NCBI GenBank assembly: GCA_002305075.1
Contig: DBQC01000023.1
Location: forward strand, 84,985-100,327
From: Ruminococcaceae bacterium UBA1404
GTDB lineage: Bacteria; Bacillota; Clostridia; Oscillospirales; Ruminococcaceae
Length of the DNA: 15,343 nucleotides
Direction of reading: 5' to 3'
Shown here in pieces: positions 1-7,249 of the stretch. The stretch's first letter is position 1, and the number at the start of each line of letters is the position of its first letter. Made by a program: the position numbers and the translations under genes. The notes beneath the pieces were generated by a model. The model was not told the DNA's origin and did no database searches. It saw only the letters and a program-made list of their open reading frames with translations.

Positions 1-65
1 GGTCAGAATCGAACTGACAACCTGCTCATTACGAGTGAGCTGCTCTGCCATTGAGCCACAGTAGC
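1..65 (-). tRNA. tRNA-Thr (anticodon CGT), 3' end cut by window edge
   Basis: Read on the minus strand, the sequence folds as a tRNA. It has a 5' acceptor strand GCTACTG (65-59), a D stem GCTC/GAGC, an anticodon stem GCTCA/TGAGC with loop CTCGTAA, and a T arm GTCAG-TTCGATT-CTGAC. The anticodon CGT reads the threonine codon ACG. The final visible base is the first of the 3' acceptor strand, so the rest of that strand, the discriminator base and any CCA lie outside the window. The 5' end falls directly beside the stop codon of the small upstream gene, which suggests co-transcription and release by RNase P. Confidence 0.93.
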
Positions 66-227
66 TTATGGGGCTTTATCTGCCGGAGTTTTGGCGGGCT
101 TTGCCTGCTTTTTGCAAAAGGGCAGCGGATACTTTGGATGATTATGGTGATGGTCCATACAGGCCGCACAATCACCGTGGCGCTTGCAGGCTGTCCATTT
201 GCAGTTGCAGCGCGTCTCTTTCATCAT
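66..227 (-). CDS. Small Cys/His-rich protein (53 aa), probable zinc-binding, unknown function
   Basis: This short gene encodes a 53-residue protein with a compact pattern of metal ligands: CNC (7-9), C14, HGDCAAC (17-23), a HHHNH run (26-30) and PLPFC (34-38), followed by a Lys/Pro/Ala-rich tail. The pattern CxC-x4-C-x5-C-x2-C with histidines resembles small cysteine-rich proteins of unknown function that are common in clostridia (DUF6485-like, from memory). A bound zinc or other metal is likely. Two ATG codons lie in tandem (227 and 224). The nearest Shine-Dalgarno-like AAAGG is 10 bases before the first, so 227 is preferred. A near-consensus promoter at 282-310 faces the gene, and the TAA stop ends next to tRNA-Thr. 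No enzymatic role can be assigned. Confidence 0.8.
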   Translation of the reverse strand: MMKETRCNCKWTACKRHGDCAACMDHHHNHPKYPLPFCKKQAKPAKTPADKAP

Positions 228-281
228 ATCTACCCGGCCTTTATGTTGTAATCACCCGTCCGATTGGGCACCGGCTCAACA

Positions 282-310
282 ATTATAGCGGCAATCGGCG
301 TGTGCGTCAA
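282..310 (-). promoter_or_regulatory. Sigma-A type promoter for the small Cys-rich gene and tRNA-Thr
   Basis: On the minus strand the sequence shows a -35 TTGACG (310-305), a 17-base spacer and a perfect -10 TATAAT (287-282). Transcription would start near 275, giving a leader of about 48 bases before the small gene and then reading straight into tRNA-Thr. No equally good promoter is visible in this gap for the plus-strand polysaccharide operon. Confidence 0.85.
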
Positions 311-457
311 GATGTTGCGGCTTTATTCACATAGGTTTGATTGTCGAATGATAGCGCCAACAAAACCCCCGATAACCCGCAGACTGCTGTATAAGAGTGC
401 ATGCTAACCTGCAAAATAGCCTTAGAGGGACGAGCAAATTTAAGGGGGGAGGCTGCC

Positions 458-1699
458 ATGAAATCGGGATTTTTACAAGGAGCTGCTTTGCTTTCGGCGG
501 GCAATGTGCTGGCCCAGCTTATAGCTTTGCTCTGCGCACCGGTGCTGGCTCGCCTGCTGCCCGTAGAAGCCTTTGGCATCTATGCGCTTTACACCGCCGC
601 CTTGGGGCTGACGGCTCAGGTGGTCTGCCTCAAGCTGGATATGGCCCTCGCCCTGACCCGCGACCACCGGGAGGCTGCGGCGCTGATGCGGCTGGCGGTG
701 GGAGCCGCAGCTTTAACGGCGGCTTTGTCAGGTCTGTTGCTGCCTTTGTCCCCGGTTGTTGGCCGACTGCTGCGCACTTCCAACCTTGACTGGATAGGGC
801 TGCTGCCCCTTTCGCTTTTGGGAAGCGGCCTTACCGACGCCGGGCGAGCAGCCGCTTTGCGGGAGGGACGATACCAGACGGTGGGACTGTCGGCCTTGCT
901 GCGGGTGGGATCCATGGCCTTTTTACAGCTGATGCTGGCCCTTTCGGGAAACATCCGCCAGGCCCTCATCTTGGGACAGACCCTCAGCTACCTGCCGGCG
1001 CTGCCGGTGCTGCTTCCCGGGCTGGTGCGGCTGGCTCGCCACCGTCTTACCGCTGCCGAGCTGCACACAGCGGCCCGGCGTAACCGAGCCTTTGTGGGAT
1101 TCACGGCGCCAGGAGCCATTCTAAGCAGTGGGGCGCATTATCTTACCAGCTTTATGCTCTCGGCCCTTTTTTCGCAGGCGGTGCTGGGTCGATACAGCTT
1201 GGCGGTGCGGCTGCTGTCGGCCCCCCAAAGCCTGCTAACAACCCCACTCAGTCAGGCCTTTATGCGGGAGCTTGCCGGGAGCCGCCACGCAGGGAGCCGG
1301 GGTCGGGGTTTTATGCTGCGGCTGGTGATGGGGCTGGGGTTCTGTGCGGCGGCGGGCGCTGCAGTACTCCACCGTACAGCAGGATGGGCCCTGCCGTGGC
1401 TGCTGGGCCGGCACTGGGCCGAAGCGGTGCCTATTTTTCGCATTTTGCTGCCCCTTTATGCGGTGCGCTTTGCGCTGGTTCCGGTGTCGGGGGCGGCTAT
1501 TGTGGTGGGACGGCAGCGTGAAACCCTCATCTGGCAGGCTATGATGCTGGGCCTGTCGGCCCTACCGGCGCTATTTTGGCCGACAGATGCCCACAGCTTT
1601 CTTATGGGTCTGTCGGTCTGCCTGTCGGTGGGCTATATAGGTTTTTTCATCTACAGCCTGGGTCTGTTCACCCCAGCGGGGGAGATGCAGCATGGATAG
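458..1699 (+). CDS. Wzx/MOP-superfamily polysaccharide flippase
   Basis: This 413-residue protein is almost entirely hydrophobic, with about 12 predicted membrane segments, and it matches the oligosaccharide flippase type of the MOP superfamily. Such proteins carry undecaprenyl-linked sugar units across the cytoplasmic membrane for surface polysaccharide assembly. The N-terminal part (GAALLSAGNVLAQLIALLCA, then LARLLPVEAFGIYALY) is characteristic of the family: an early helix with Gly/Ser-Asn, then a loop with F/YGxYAL. The start at 458 is chosen because a strong AGGGGGGAGG lies about 6 bases upstream; the open frame extends to 401 without ribosome binding signals. The gene leads an operon and overlaps the next gene by 8 bases. 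The exact sugar cargo cannot be told from sequence. Confidence 0.87.
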   Translation: MKSGFLQGAALLSAGNVLAQLIALLCAPVLARLLPVEAFGIYALYTAALGLTAQVVCLKLDMALALTRDHREAAALMRLAVGAAALTAALSGLLLPLSPVVGRLLRTSNLDWIGLLPLSLLGSGLTDAGRAAALREGRYQTVGLSALLRVGSMAFLQLMLALSGNIRQALILGQTLSYLPALPVLLPGLVRLARHRLTAAELHTAARRNRAFVGFTAPGAILSSGAHYLTSFMLSALFSQAVLGRYSLAVRLLSAPQSLLTTPLSQAFMRELAGSRHAGSRGRGFMLRLVMGLGFCAAAGAAVLHRTAGWALPWLLGRHWAEAVPIFRILLPLYAVRFALVPVSGAAIVVGRQRETLIWQAMMLGLSALPALFWPTDAHSFLMGLSVCLSVGYIGFFIYSLGLFTPAGEMQHG

Positions 1700-3173
1700 G
1701 TGCAGCCGTACAGGCTTTATTTTACTGATGGCCACGGTATTTATTTTAAGCTTCGACCTTGCCACCGGTCGGGCGGGATGGTTGCCCGAGCTGTCGGTGC
1801 TTCTCCTATGCGGGGCCGTACTGCGGGAGGTCTGGCAAAAACCCGGACGGCTTTGGCCGCCGCCGGACTGGCTGCTGCGTGCCCCCCTTAGCTGGGCCGT
1901 AGTCATTTACCTTGCTATCGACCTGCTGTCGGCGATCTACGCTCCGGACTGGATGCCGGTCTGGCAAAAGTATCGGGTTACGGCCGGGCTGCTGGTGGTG
2001 GCGGGTGGGGTTTTGCTTTTTGTAAAGGATAGCCCTCGGGTCGACCTTGTTTTGCGCTGTTTAGGTTGGGCCGGCCTTGCCTCGGCGCTCTATGCCCTTT
2101 TGGGGGTGATTTGGCCGGGGCTCTATCCCCACTACTACCGGCTACGGCTCTCCCCCCGGCAGGACTACAATATGTTCGCCACAGCACTGATGACCGGCCT
2201 GATTTGCGCAGGGGGTGCGCTGATTTACGGGGCACAAAAGCCCAGCTACCGCCGGATTTTTGGACTGGTGGGCCTGCTGATACCGGCCATTTTGCTCAGC
2301 GGTTCCCGGCGCACCTTTTTGATGCTGGGCCCCGTGGCCACACTGCTGCTCTGGGGGCTGATGGATACCGGAGAGGGGCTGCGGGGAGCGCTGCCCTTTG
2401 TGTTGTCCGGCGGCCTCATCAGCGGGGCAATACTGGCCGACGACCGGTGGGCGCCCTGCCTGTTGGCTCTGTCGGGCTGCCTGTTGTTGTGGCGGTGCCT
2501 GCCCGTTGTGGGACGGCCCCGGCGAGGTTACCCGGCGACTTTTGCCTTTGTGCTGGCCCTTTGGTGCGGCATGGGGCTGATAGGAGGGCGGATGCTGCTC
2601 GAAGTAGCCGACAGTCATCCGCTGATGGGCATACAGAGCGCCCCGTCCGCCGAGACAGCCGCTCTGGCCCGCTATATGGCGGCCGATATGGATGGGCTTT
2701 TTCAAAAGCGGGCCGTGCTCTACCGTGTGGCCGCCGAGGAAGCACGGGCCTACAACCCCTGGCAGATGCTCGTGGGGCAGGGGCTGGGGCACCAGATTTT
2801 GCTTTACAGCCGGGACGACCCCCGAGTGGTGGCCCTTTACCCCGAGGCGACTCTGCGCCGGGAGGGTCTTTCGGCCCACAATATGCTGCTGGCAGACTTT
2901 TTAGACGGAGGGGCCATCAAGCTTCTGGCTGGGATAGGGCTGCTCTGCGCCTTGGGATGGGAGCTGGCGTACAGGCTCCGTCAAGACACGGGGCGGGGGG
3001 TGCTCTATGCACTGGCACTGGGTTTGTCGGTAGCAGGGGCCATGGTGTCCGGCCGATACGGGCTGCTTTACGACCGCAATTTTGTGCTGCTTGCAGCCTT
3101 GCTGCTGTGTGAGAGGGGGTTTTATCATTCGGAAAAAGCGGGTACTCATGTTGAGCAGCCAGCACCGCCATGA
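1692..3173 (+). CDS. O-antigen ligase/polymerase-family (Wzy-like) membrane protein
   Basis: This is a 493-residue polytopic membrane protein of the O-antigen ligase/Wzy type, which joins or polymerises lipid-linked sugar units on the outer face of the membrane. Supporting signs are the many hydrophobic helices, the LSPRQDYN stretch near residue 153-160, the LLSGSRRTFLML segment (about 201-212) that matches the conserved SGSR of the family, a long extracytoplasmic loop (about 300-395), and LSAHNMLLADFLDGGAI around His396, where the family carries its conserved histidine. GGGGGAG lies 7 bases before the ATG. It overlaps the flippase by 8 bases and the following glycosyltransferase by up to 65. 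Ligase and polymerase activity cannot be separated by sequence alone. Confidence 0.82.
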   Translation: MDRCSRTGFILLMATVFILSFDLATGRAGWLPELSVLLLCGAVLREVWQKPGRLWPPPDWLLRAPLSWAVVIYLAIDLLSAIYAPDWMPVWQKYRVTAGLLVVAGGVLLFVKDSPRVDLVLRCLGWAGLASALYALLGVIWPGLYPHYYRLRLSPRQDYNMFATALMTGLICAGGALIYGAQKPSYRRIFGLVGLLIPAILLSGSRRTFLMLGPVATLLLWGLMDTGEGLRGALPFVLSGGLISGAILADDRWAPCLLALSGCLLLWRCLPVVGRPRRGYPATFAFVLALWCGMGLIGGRMLLEVADSHPLMGIQSAPSAETAALARYMAADMDGLFQKRAVLYRVAAEEARAYNPWQMLVGQGLGHQILLYSRDDPRVVALYPEATLRREGLSAHNMLLADFLDGGAIKLLAGIGLLCALGWELAYRLRQDTGRGVLYALALGLSVAGAMVSGRYGLLYDRNFVLLAALLLCERGFYHSEKAGTHVEQPAPP

Positions 3174-4296
3174 CGATGTGCGCATCTACCACAAGGAGAC
3201 CCGGGCGCTCATGGCGGCGGACTATCCGGTGATGATTGCCTGTCCCGGTCCGGCGCCCCGAGGGCTGGATGCCCGAACCCTCTCCTTGTCGCTGCCTGAC
3301 GGCAGGTTGGGGCGCATGGCCACCGGATGGATCAAAGGGATGGAGGCGGCGGTACAAAGCGGGGCAAAAATCGTTCACCTCCACGACCCCGAGCTGCTGC
3401 CCGCCGGGCTGCTCTTGCGCCTTTTGGGCAAGCAGGTGGTCTACGACGCCCACGAAGATCTGCCTTTGCAAATTGTCCATAAGCCCTATTTGCCCAGCTG
3501 GATAAAGCCGACATTGTCAGAAGCCGTGCGCATGGGAGAGGGCCTGATGGCCCGGCAGCTCGATCTGGTGGTAGGGGCCACACCGGCCATTGCCCGGCGG
3601 CTGGGCGGGGTGGTGGTGCGCAATCTGCCCGACCCCGACGAGCTGCTATTGCCCCGGCTGCCACGGCGGCCCCGTCAGGCCTGCTATGTGGGGCTCATCA
3701 GTGCCCAGCGGGGCATTCTAACCTGCATCGAGGCGGCGGCACAGGCCGGATTTCATCTGATGATTGCCGGCGAGGTGTCCGACCCCCGTTTTGCGCATCA
3801 TCTGTCCATGCATCCGCTTAGAAAGCATTTTACGCTGCTCGGTCGGCTGGACAGACAGGCCATAGGCCGACTGCTGGCCCAGTCAAGCTGTGGGCTGTGT
3901 ATGCTGGGGGATTTCCCTGCTTATCGGCAGGCTATTCCCATCAAGCTGCTGGAGTATATGCTGGCCGGTCTGCCCTTTGTGGCGTCCGATTTTGCGGGCT
4001 ACCGAAATTTGGGGGGCCATGCGGGGCTCTATGCTCCCCCCGGGGACGCCGGGGCGGTGGCGGCAGCCATGATGCGCCTAAGAGACGATCCCCACCTCTG
4101 GGAAAGGCTATCGGAACATGGCCGAAGCAGGGCCGCCTATTTTACCTTTGAGGCCGAGGCCCGCCGGCTTGTGGACGCTTATATCCACCTTGGAAAAGGC
4201 CAAAGGGGACGCATGGTGGCGCCCTTGTCGGCACACCCTAATAAGAGCCCCGTCAGCGGGCGCACAGGAGGAGACTATGCGCATACTGCTCATTAA
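3109..4296 (+). CDS. GT4-family glycosyltransferase
   Basis: This cytoplasmic GT-B glycosyltransferase would add a sugar from a nucleotide donor to the growing lipid-linked unit. Numbered from the GTG start it has 395 residues. The first strand is KKRVLMLSSQHRHDDVRIYHK (9-29), the acceptor-side motif VHLHDPELL lies near 89-97 and YDAHEDLP near 112-119, and the donor-binding C-terminal half carries YVGLISAQRG and the GT4 signature PIKLLEYMLAGLPFVASD, with the nucleotide-sugar-binding glutamate at about 282. The start is uncertain. The first ATG (3148) would delete most of the first beta strand, so GTG 3109 is used here. A ribosome binding-like GAGAGGGGG at 3111-3119 would fit a rare ATT start at 3127 even better. 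The 3' end overlaps the next gene by 20 bases. Confidence 0.85.
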   Translation: MRGGFIIRKKRVLMLSSQHRHDDVRIYHKETRALMAADYPVMIACPGPAPRGLDARTLSLSLPDGRLGRMATGWIKGMEAAVQSGAKIVHLHDPELLPAGLLLRLLGKQVVYDAHEDLPLQIVHKPYLPSWIKPTLSEAVRMGEGLMARQLDLVVGATPAIARRLGGVVVRNLPDPDELLLPRLPRRPRQACYVGLISAQRGILTCIEAAAQAGFHLMIAGEVSDPRFAHHLSMHPLRKHFTLLGRLDRQAIGRLLAQSSCGLCMLGDFPAYRQAIPIKLLEYMLAGLPFVASDFAGYRNLGGHAGLYAPPGDAGAVAAAMMRLRDDPHLWERLSEHGRSRAAYFTFEAEARRLVDAYIHLGKGQRGRMVAPLSAHPNKSPVSGRTGGDYAHTAH

Positions 4297-5518
4297 CCAC
4301 TATGCGGGCTCGCCGGGCATGGGCATGGAGTTTAGGCCCTATTATCTGGCCCGCCGCTGGACGGCCATGGGCCACCGGGTGCTCATTGTGTCGGCGGGAT
4401 ACAGCCATCTGCGCCGCCACAACCCCCGCCCGCTGCGCCCCTATGCTCGCCGCACGGTGGAGGGGGTGGACTATCTCTTTGTGCGCACCCCGCCCTACCG
4501 TGGCAATCAGATAGGTCGCCTTAAAAATGTGTCGGCCTTTTTAGGGGGGCTTGCGGCCGCTGCCCGGCCGCTTGTGGAGCAGTTTGCGCCCTCGGTGGTC
4601 ATTTCCTCCTCAACCTACCCCATGGATGCTTTCATTGCCCGGAAGATTGCCAACAATGTCGGGGGCATTCATCTGCACGAGGTGCACGATCTCTGGCCGG
4701 GCAGCCTCATGGAGCTTTACGGCTACTCGGCCGGTCATCCGGCCATGGTAGGCCTGCAAATTGCCGAGGACTACGCTCTGAGCAGGGCCGACCATGTGAC
4801 CTCCATGTTGCCCGGTCTTGGGCGGTATCTGGCCGAGCGAGGCCTTGAGTGGCAGGGCTTTAGCTGCATCCCCAACGGCGTGGAGCCCGACGAGCCGGCC
4901 TTGCCCCCGCCCCCGGCGGTGGTGGACACCTTTTGGCAGGCGCGGCGGCAGGGACGGTCCACGGTGCTCTATCTCGGAGGATTTGGGCGGGCCAACGCCT
5001 TGGAAGAATTTTTGCAGCTGGCCGCTTTGCGCCCCGAGGTGCTCTTTGTGGGGGTGGGGGAGGGGCCCGAAAAACAGGCTCTGCAGCTATGTGCGGTGGC
5101 GCGGGGGATAAGCAATCTGCTGCTGCTGCCCGGGGTGGCCCACAGCCGGGTTTATGCCACTTTGTGCCTGGCCGATGTGCTCTATATCGGCGCACGGCCT
5201 TTGAAGATTTATGGCTATGGGGTAGGCATGAACAAGCTCTATGAATACATGGCCTCGGGGCGGCCGGTGCTGTCGGCCCTCGGGGTGGCGGATGACCCCA
5301 TTTCCCTGTCGGGCTGTGGGCGCTGTGTGCCAGCCGGACAGCCCCGGGTGGCGGCCCGGGCGCTGGACGGTCTGCTGGCCCTTACGCCCGCCGAGCGGAT
5401 GGAGCTGGGAAAAAGAGGCATGGACTATGTGGCGGCCCATCACACCTACCCTGTGCTGGCCGCCCGATATATCAAACTGATGGAGGATGTTGCCGGTGAA
5501 AAAAAGGTCGTTCTTTAG
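4277..5518 (+). CDS. GT4-family (WbuB-like) glycosyltransferase
   Basis: This 413-residue GT-B glycosyltransferase resembles the WbuB-like group of GT4 enzymes that act on amino sugars in O-antigen and capsule synthesis. Visible motifs are RILLINHYAGSPGMGMEFRP (2-21) with the glycine-rich loop, HEVHDLWPGSL (134-144), the domain linker CIPNGVEPDE (197-206), YLGGFGRAN at the start of the second Rossmann domain, and NKLYEYMASGRPVL (319-332), the donor-binding GT4 signature. An AGGAGG six bases before the ATG fixes the start; the open frame upstream belongs to the previous gene. It overlaps the preceding glycosyltransferase by 20 bases and the next small gene by 23, so all are probably co-translated. 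Donor and linkage are not predictable. Confidence 0.88.
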   Translation: MRILLINHYAGSPGMGMEFRPYYLARRWTAMGHRVLIVSAGYSHLRRHNPRPLRPYARRTVEGVDYLFVRTPPYRGNQIGRLKNVSAFLGGLAAAARPLVEQFAPSVVISSSTYPMDAFIARKIANNVGGIHLHEVHDLWPGSLMELYGYSAGHPAMVGLQIAEDYALSRADHVTSMLPGLGRYLAERGLEWQGFSCIPNGVEPDEPALPPPPAVVDTFWQARRQGRSTVLYLGGFGRANALEEFLQLAALRPEVLFVGVGEGPEKQALQLCAVARGISNLLLLPGVAHSRVYATLCLADVLYIGARPLKIYGYGVGMNKLYEYMASGRPVLSALGVADDPISLSGCGRCVPAGQPRVAARALDGLLALTPAERMELGKRGMDYVAAHHTYPVLAARYIKLMEDVAGEKKVVL

Positions 5519-5705
5519 TCCGGGCCGAGAGGTCGGCCTGCGCAGAGGCGGGCCTCTGCGGGCTCTGTGGCGGCGCATCGATTGGCGGTGGGGGGGCTCG
5601 TCCGCCCCGCCCAGTGCCGCCGAGCCTCCGGTGCTGCTGCCCCGTATGACCCGCCGGGAGATCCGCGCCGTGACCCGGGCGCTGATTGGGAGCCTTGACA
5701 AATAA
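5496..5705 (+). CDS. Short arginine-rich protein of unknown function (69 aa)
   Basis: I do not recognise this gene. GTG 5496 is preferred as the start because GGAGG (5482-5486) stands 9 bases upstream; ATG 5487 would directly abut that site. The product begins KKRSFFSPGREV, has an Arg/Trp-rich middle (LWRRIDWRW), a Ser/Ala/Pro linker and an amphipathic C-terminal segment MTRREIRAVTRALIGSL. No signal peptide or membrane helix is evident. It overlaps the preceding glycosyltransferase by 23 bases, so it could be a translationally coupled accessory of the polysaccharide operon. Against it being real, it is short, compositionally simple and contains a 20-base inverted repeat (5541-5560) that could instead be an RNA structure at the operon end. 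Confidence 0.5.
   Translation: MKKRSFFSPGREVGLRRGGPLRALWRRIDWRWGGSSAPPSAAEPPVLLPRMTRREIRAVTRALIGSLDK
5541..5560 (+). repeat. Perfect 9-bp inverted repeat near the end of the polysaccharide operon
   Basis: CGCAGAGGC and GCCTCTGCG are separated by only GG, forming a compact GC-rich hairpin 22 bases after the stop codon of the second glycosyltransferase. No T tract follows, so it is not a canonical intrinsic terminator. It lies inside the small arginine-rich reading frame. Confidence 0.5.
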
Positions 5706-5712
5706 AGTTAAC

Positions 5713-5741
5713 TTGACCCGGGCTCCGGTTGGGTTTAGAAT
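5713..5741 (+). promoter_or_regulatory. Sigma-A type promoter for coaX
   Basis: The sequence has a -35 TTGACC (5713-5718), a 17-base spacer and a -10 TAGAAT (5736-5741), so transcription should start near 5748, about 33 bases before coaX. An inverted repeat TTGGGTT/AACCCAA (5729-5735 and 5749-5755) brackets the -10 box and could be an operator. This separates coaX from the polysaccharide operon. Confidence 0.8.
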
Positions 5742-5780
5742 GGAGTGTAACCCAATTAAACCGCACTGTGAGGTTAAACT

Positions 5781-6560
5781 ATGCTGCTTGCCATCGATGT
5801 GGGAAACACCAATATGGAATTTGGCCTGTACAAGGACAGTATGCTCATCGGCAACTTTCGCATGGGCACCAAGTACGAGGCCACCTCGGACGAAATCGGT
5901 CTGTTTATCCGCCAGTATTTTTTGGCCCATGGCATGGCCCGGGAGGATGTTAAGGATGTGATTGTGGCGTCGGTGGTGCCGCAGGTCATGTATTCGCTTT
6001 CTAACGCTCTGCTCAAGTATGTGGGCCTCCAGCCCCTGATTATAGGGGACAACATAATCGTACGCATAGATAATCACTACGACCGGCCCGACGCCGTGGG
6101 GGCCGACCGCATTGTGACGGCCTATGCGGCCTATCGCAAGCATGGCGGGCCGCTGATTGTGGTGGATTTTGGCACCGCCACCACGCTGGATGCGGTGGAC
6201 AAAAACGGCGCCTATCTGGGCGGGGCCATCTACCCCGGCGTAAAAATCTCTATGGACGCCCTGTTCCAGCGGGCGGCCAAGCTTCCCCGCATCGAGCTGC
6301 AAAGGCCGAAGTCGGCCATCGGTAAAAATACCGAGCACAGTATGCAGTCGGGGGTTTACCACGGCTATATCGGTGCGGTGCGGCACATCGCGGCTTTGAT
6401 GGATGCCGAGATGGGCGGCGGCAGCAAGCTGATTGCCACCGGCGGTATGTCGGCTCTGTTTGCCGAGCAGGAGAGCGTTTTTGATGCGGTGGATAAAACC
6501 CTCTCCCTCGATGGGCTCTATCTGATCTACGCTGAGCATATGTTTAGCAGGCGGGGATAG
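5781..6560 (+). CDS. coaX: Type III pantothenate kinase
   Basis: The protein phosphorylates pantothenate with ATP, the first step of coenzyme A synthesis, in the cytoplasm. At 259 residues it has the usual family length and the full ASKHA-fold motif set: the phosphate-binding DVGNTNMEFGLY (6-17), the VGADR motif (106-110), the second phosphate loop VVDFGTATTLDAV (127-139) with the catalytic aspartate in DFG, GGAIYPGVKIS (147-157), and ATGGMSALF in the adenosine-binding region. GAGG lies about 7 bases before the ATG. It has its own promoter at 5713-5741. No BirA partner, often adjacent in other Firmicutes, is seen here. The sequence appears complete and functional. Confidence 0.96.
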   Translation: MLLAIDVGNTNMEFGLYKDSMLIGNFRMGTKYEATSDEIGLFIRQYFLAHGMAREDVKDVIVASVVPQVMYSLSNALLKYVGLQPLIIGDNIIVRIDNHYDRPDAVGADRIVTAYAAYRKHGGPLIVVDFGTATTLDAVDKNGAYLGGAIYPGVKISMDALFQRAAKLPRIELQRPKSAIGKNTEHSMQSGVYHGYIGAVRHIAALMDAEMGGGSKLIATGGMSALFAEQESVFDAVDKTLSLDGLYLIYAEHMFSRRG

Positions 6561-6716
6561 TTCCCGCCCGGGCTCCCGGCTGTCGGGGGTCCTCCTGTGC
6601 TGTGGCATTTGTGCAACAAGGCTGCGGCCAAAAAATAGATAAAACTACGGTGCAACAAAATGTCGACTTTGACACACTTATTTGTTGAACCGCTTTTTAA
6701 GGGTGGTGTAAGGCCT

Positions 6717-7232
6717 GTGATCGATATCGAGACAGTTAAATCCGCAAAGCTAGGTGATCCGGACAGTTTTGCCGAAATCTACGACGGTATAGCTCCCGAG
6801 CTCTACCGGGTAGCCCTCTATGCCCTGGGCAATCCCCAGGACGCCGAGGATGTGGTAAGCGAAACCTTTCTTGAGGCCTATAAAGGCATTAAGAACCTGC
6901 GGGACGAGACCCGCATAAAGCGCTGGATGATGACCATTTTGTCGGTGCGCATAAAGCGGCGCATTGCTGGTTACATAAAGGCGCGAAAGACCGTGGATAT
7001 CAACGAGCTCATCGACCTGCCCGACGAGGGTCACGACCGGCCCAGCGCCGAAAAGGTGGCTGTGGTGGAGGCGCTGACCCAGGTGGACGAAACCGAACGG
7101 CTGATTGTCTTATTGTCGGTGGTTCAGGGGTATACCGCCCGAGAGATCTCTCAGATGCTTGATATGCCGCAAGGCACTGTGAGTTCTAAGCTCTACCGGA
7201 CGCTAAAAAAACTGCGCGACATTCTGTCCTGA
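6717..7232 (+). CDS. ECF-type RNA polymerase sigma factor
   Basis: This is a sigma-70 family factor with only regions 2 and 4, the ECF type. The region 2 signature ALGNPQDAEDVVSETFLEAY is followed by the promoter-melting part with IKRWMMTIL. The region 4 helix-turn-helix near the C-terminus reads LLSVVQGYTAREISQMLDM followed by PQGTVSSKLYRTLKKL. The start is uncertain. GTG 6717 gives 171 residues beginning IDIETVKSAKLGDPDSFAEI, a normal ECF N-terminus, and has AAGGGTGG about 10 bases upstream. ATG 6660 would add 19 residues but has no ribosome binding site. The membrane-anchored beta-propeller gene begins 17 bases downstream, suggesting the usual sigma/regulator pairing. The regulon is unknown. 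Confidence 0.88.
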   Translation: MIDIETVKSAKLGDPDSFAEIYDGIAPELYRVALYALGNPQDAEDVVSETFLEAYKGIKNLRDETRIKRWMMTILSVRIKRRIAGYIKARKTVDINELIDLPDEGHDRPSAEKVAVVEALTQVDETERLIVLLSVVQGYTAREISQMLDMPQGTVSSKLYRTLKKLRDILS

Positions 7233-7249
7233 ACGCGAGGGGTAAATAT

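Noticed and set aside
2066..3112. 348-codon plus-strand frame inside the O-antigen ligase-type gene
   Set aside because: Its translation is rich in Arg, Gly and Pro with no membrane or domain pattern, while the overlapping frame gives a coherent polytopic protein.
6561..6600. GC-rich short hairpin after coaX (CCCG-GCTGT-CGGG) as a terminator
   Set aside because: The stem is only 4 bp and no T tract follows.
5472..6608. 378-codon open frame on the minus strand opposite coaX
   Set aside because: coaX has a complete motif set on the plus strand, and the antisense translation shows no domain logic; it is a shadow of high-GC codon use.
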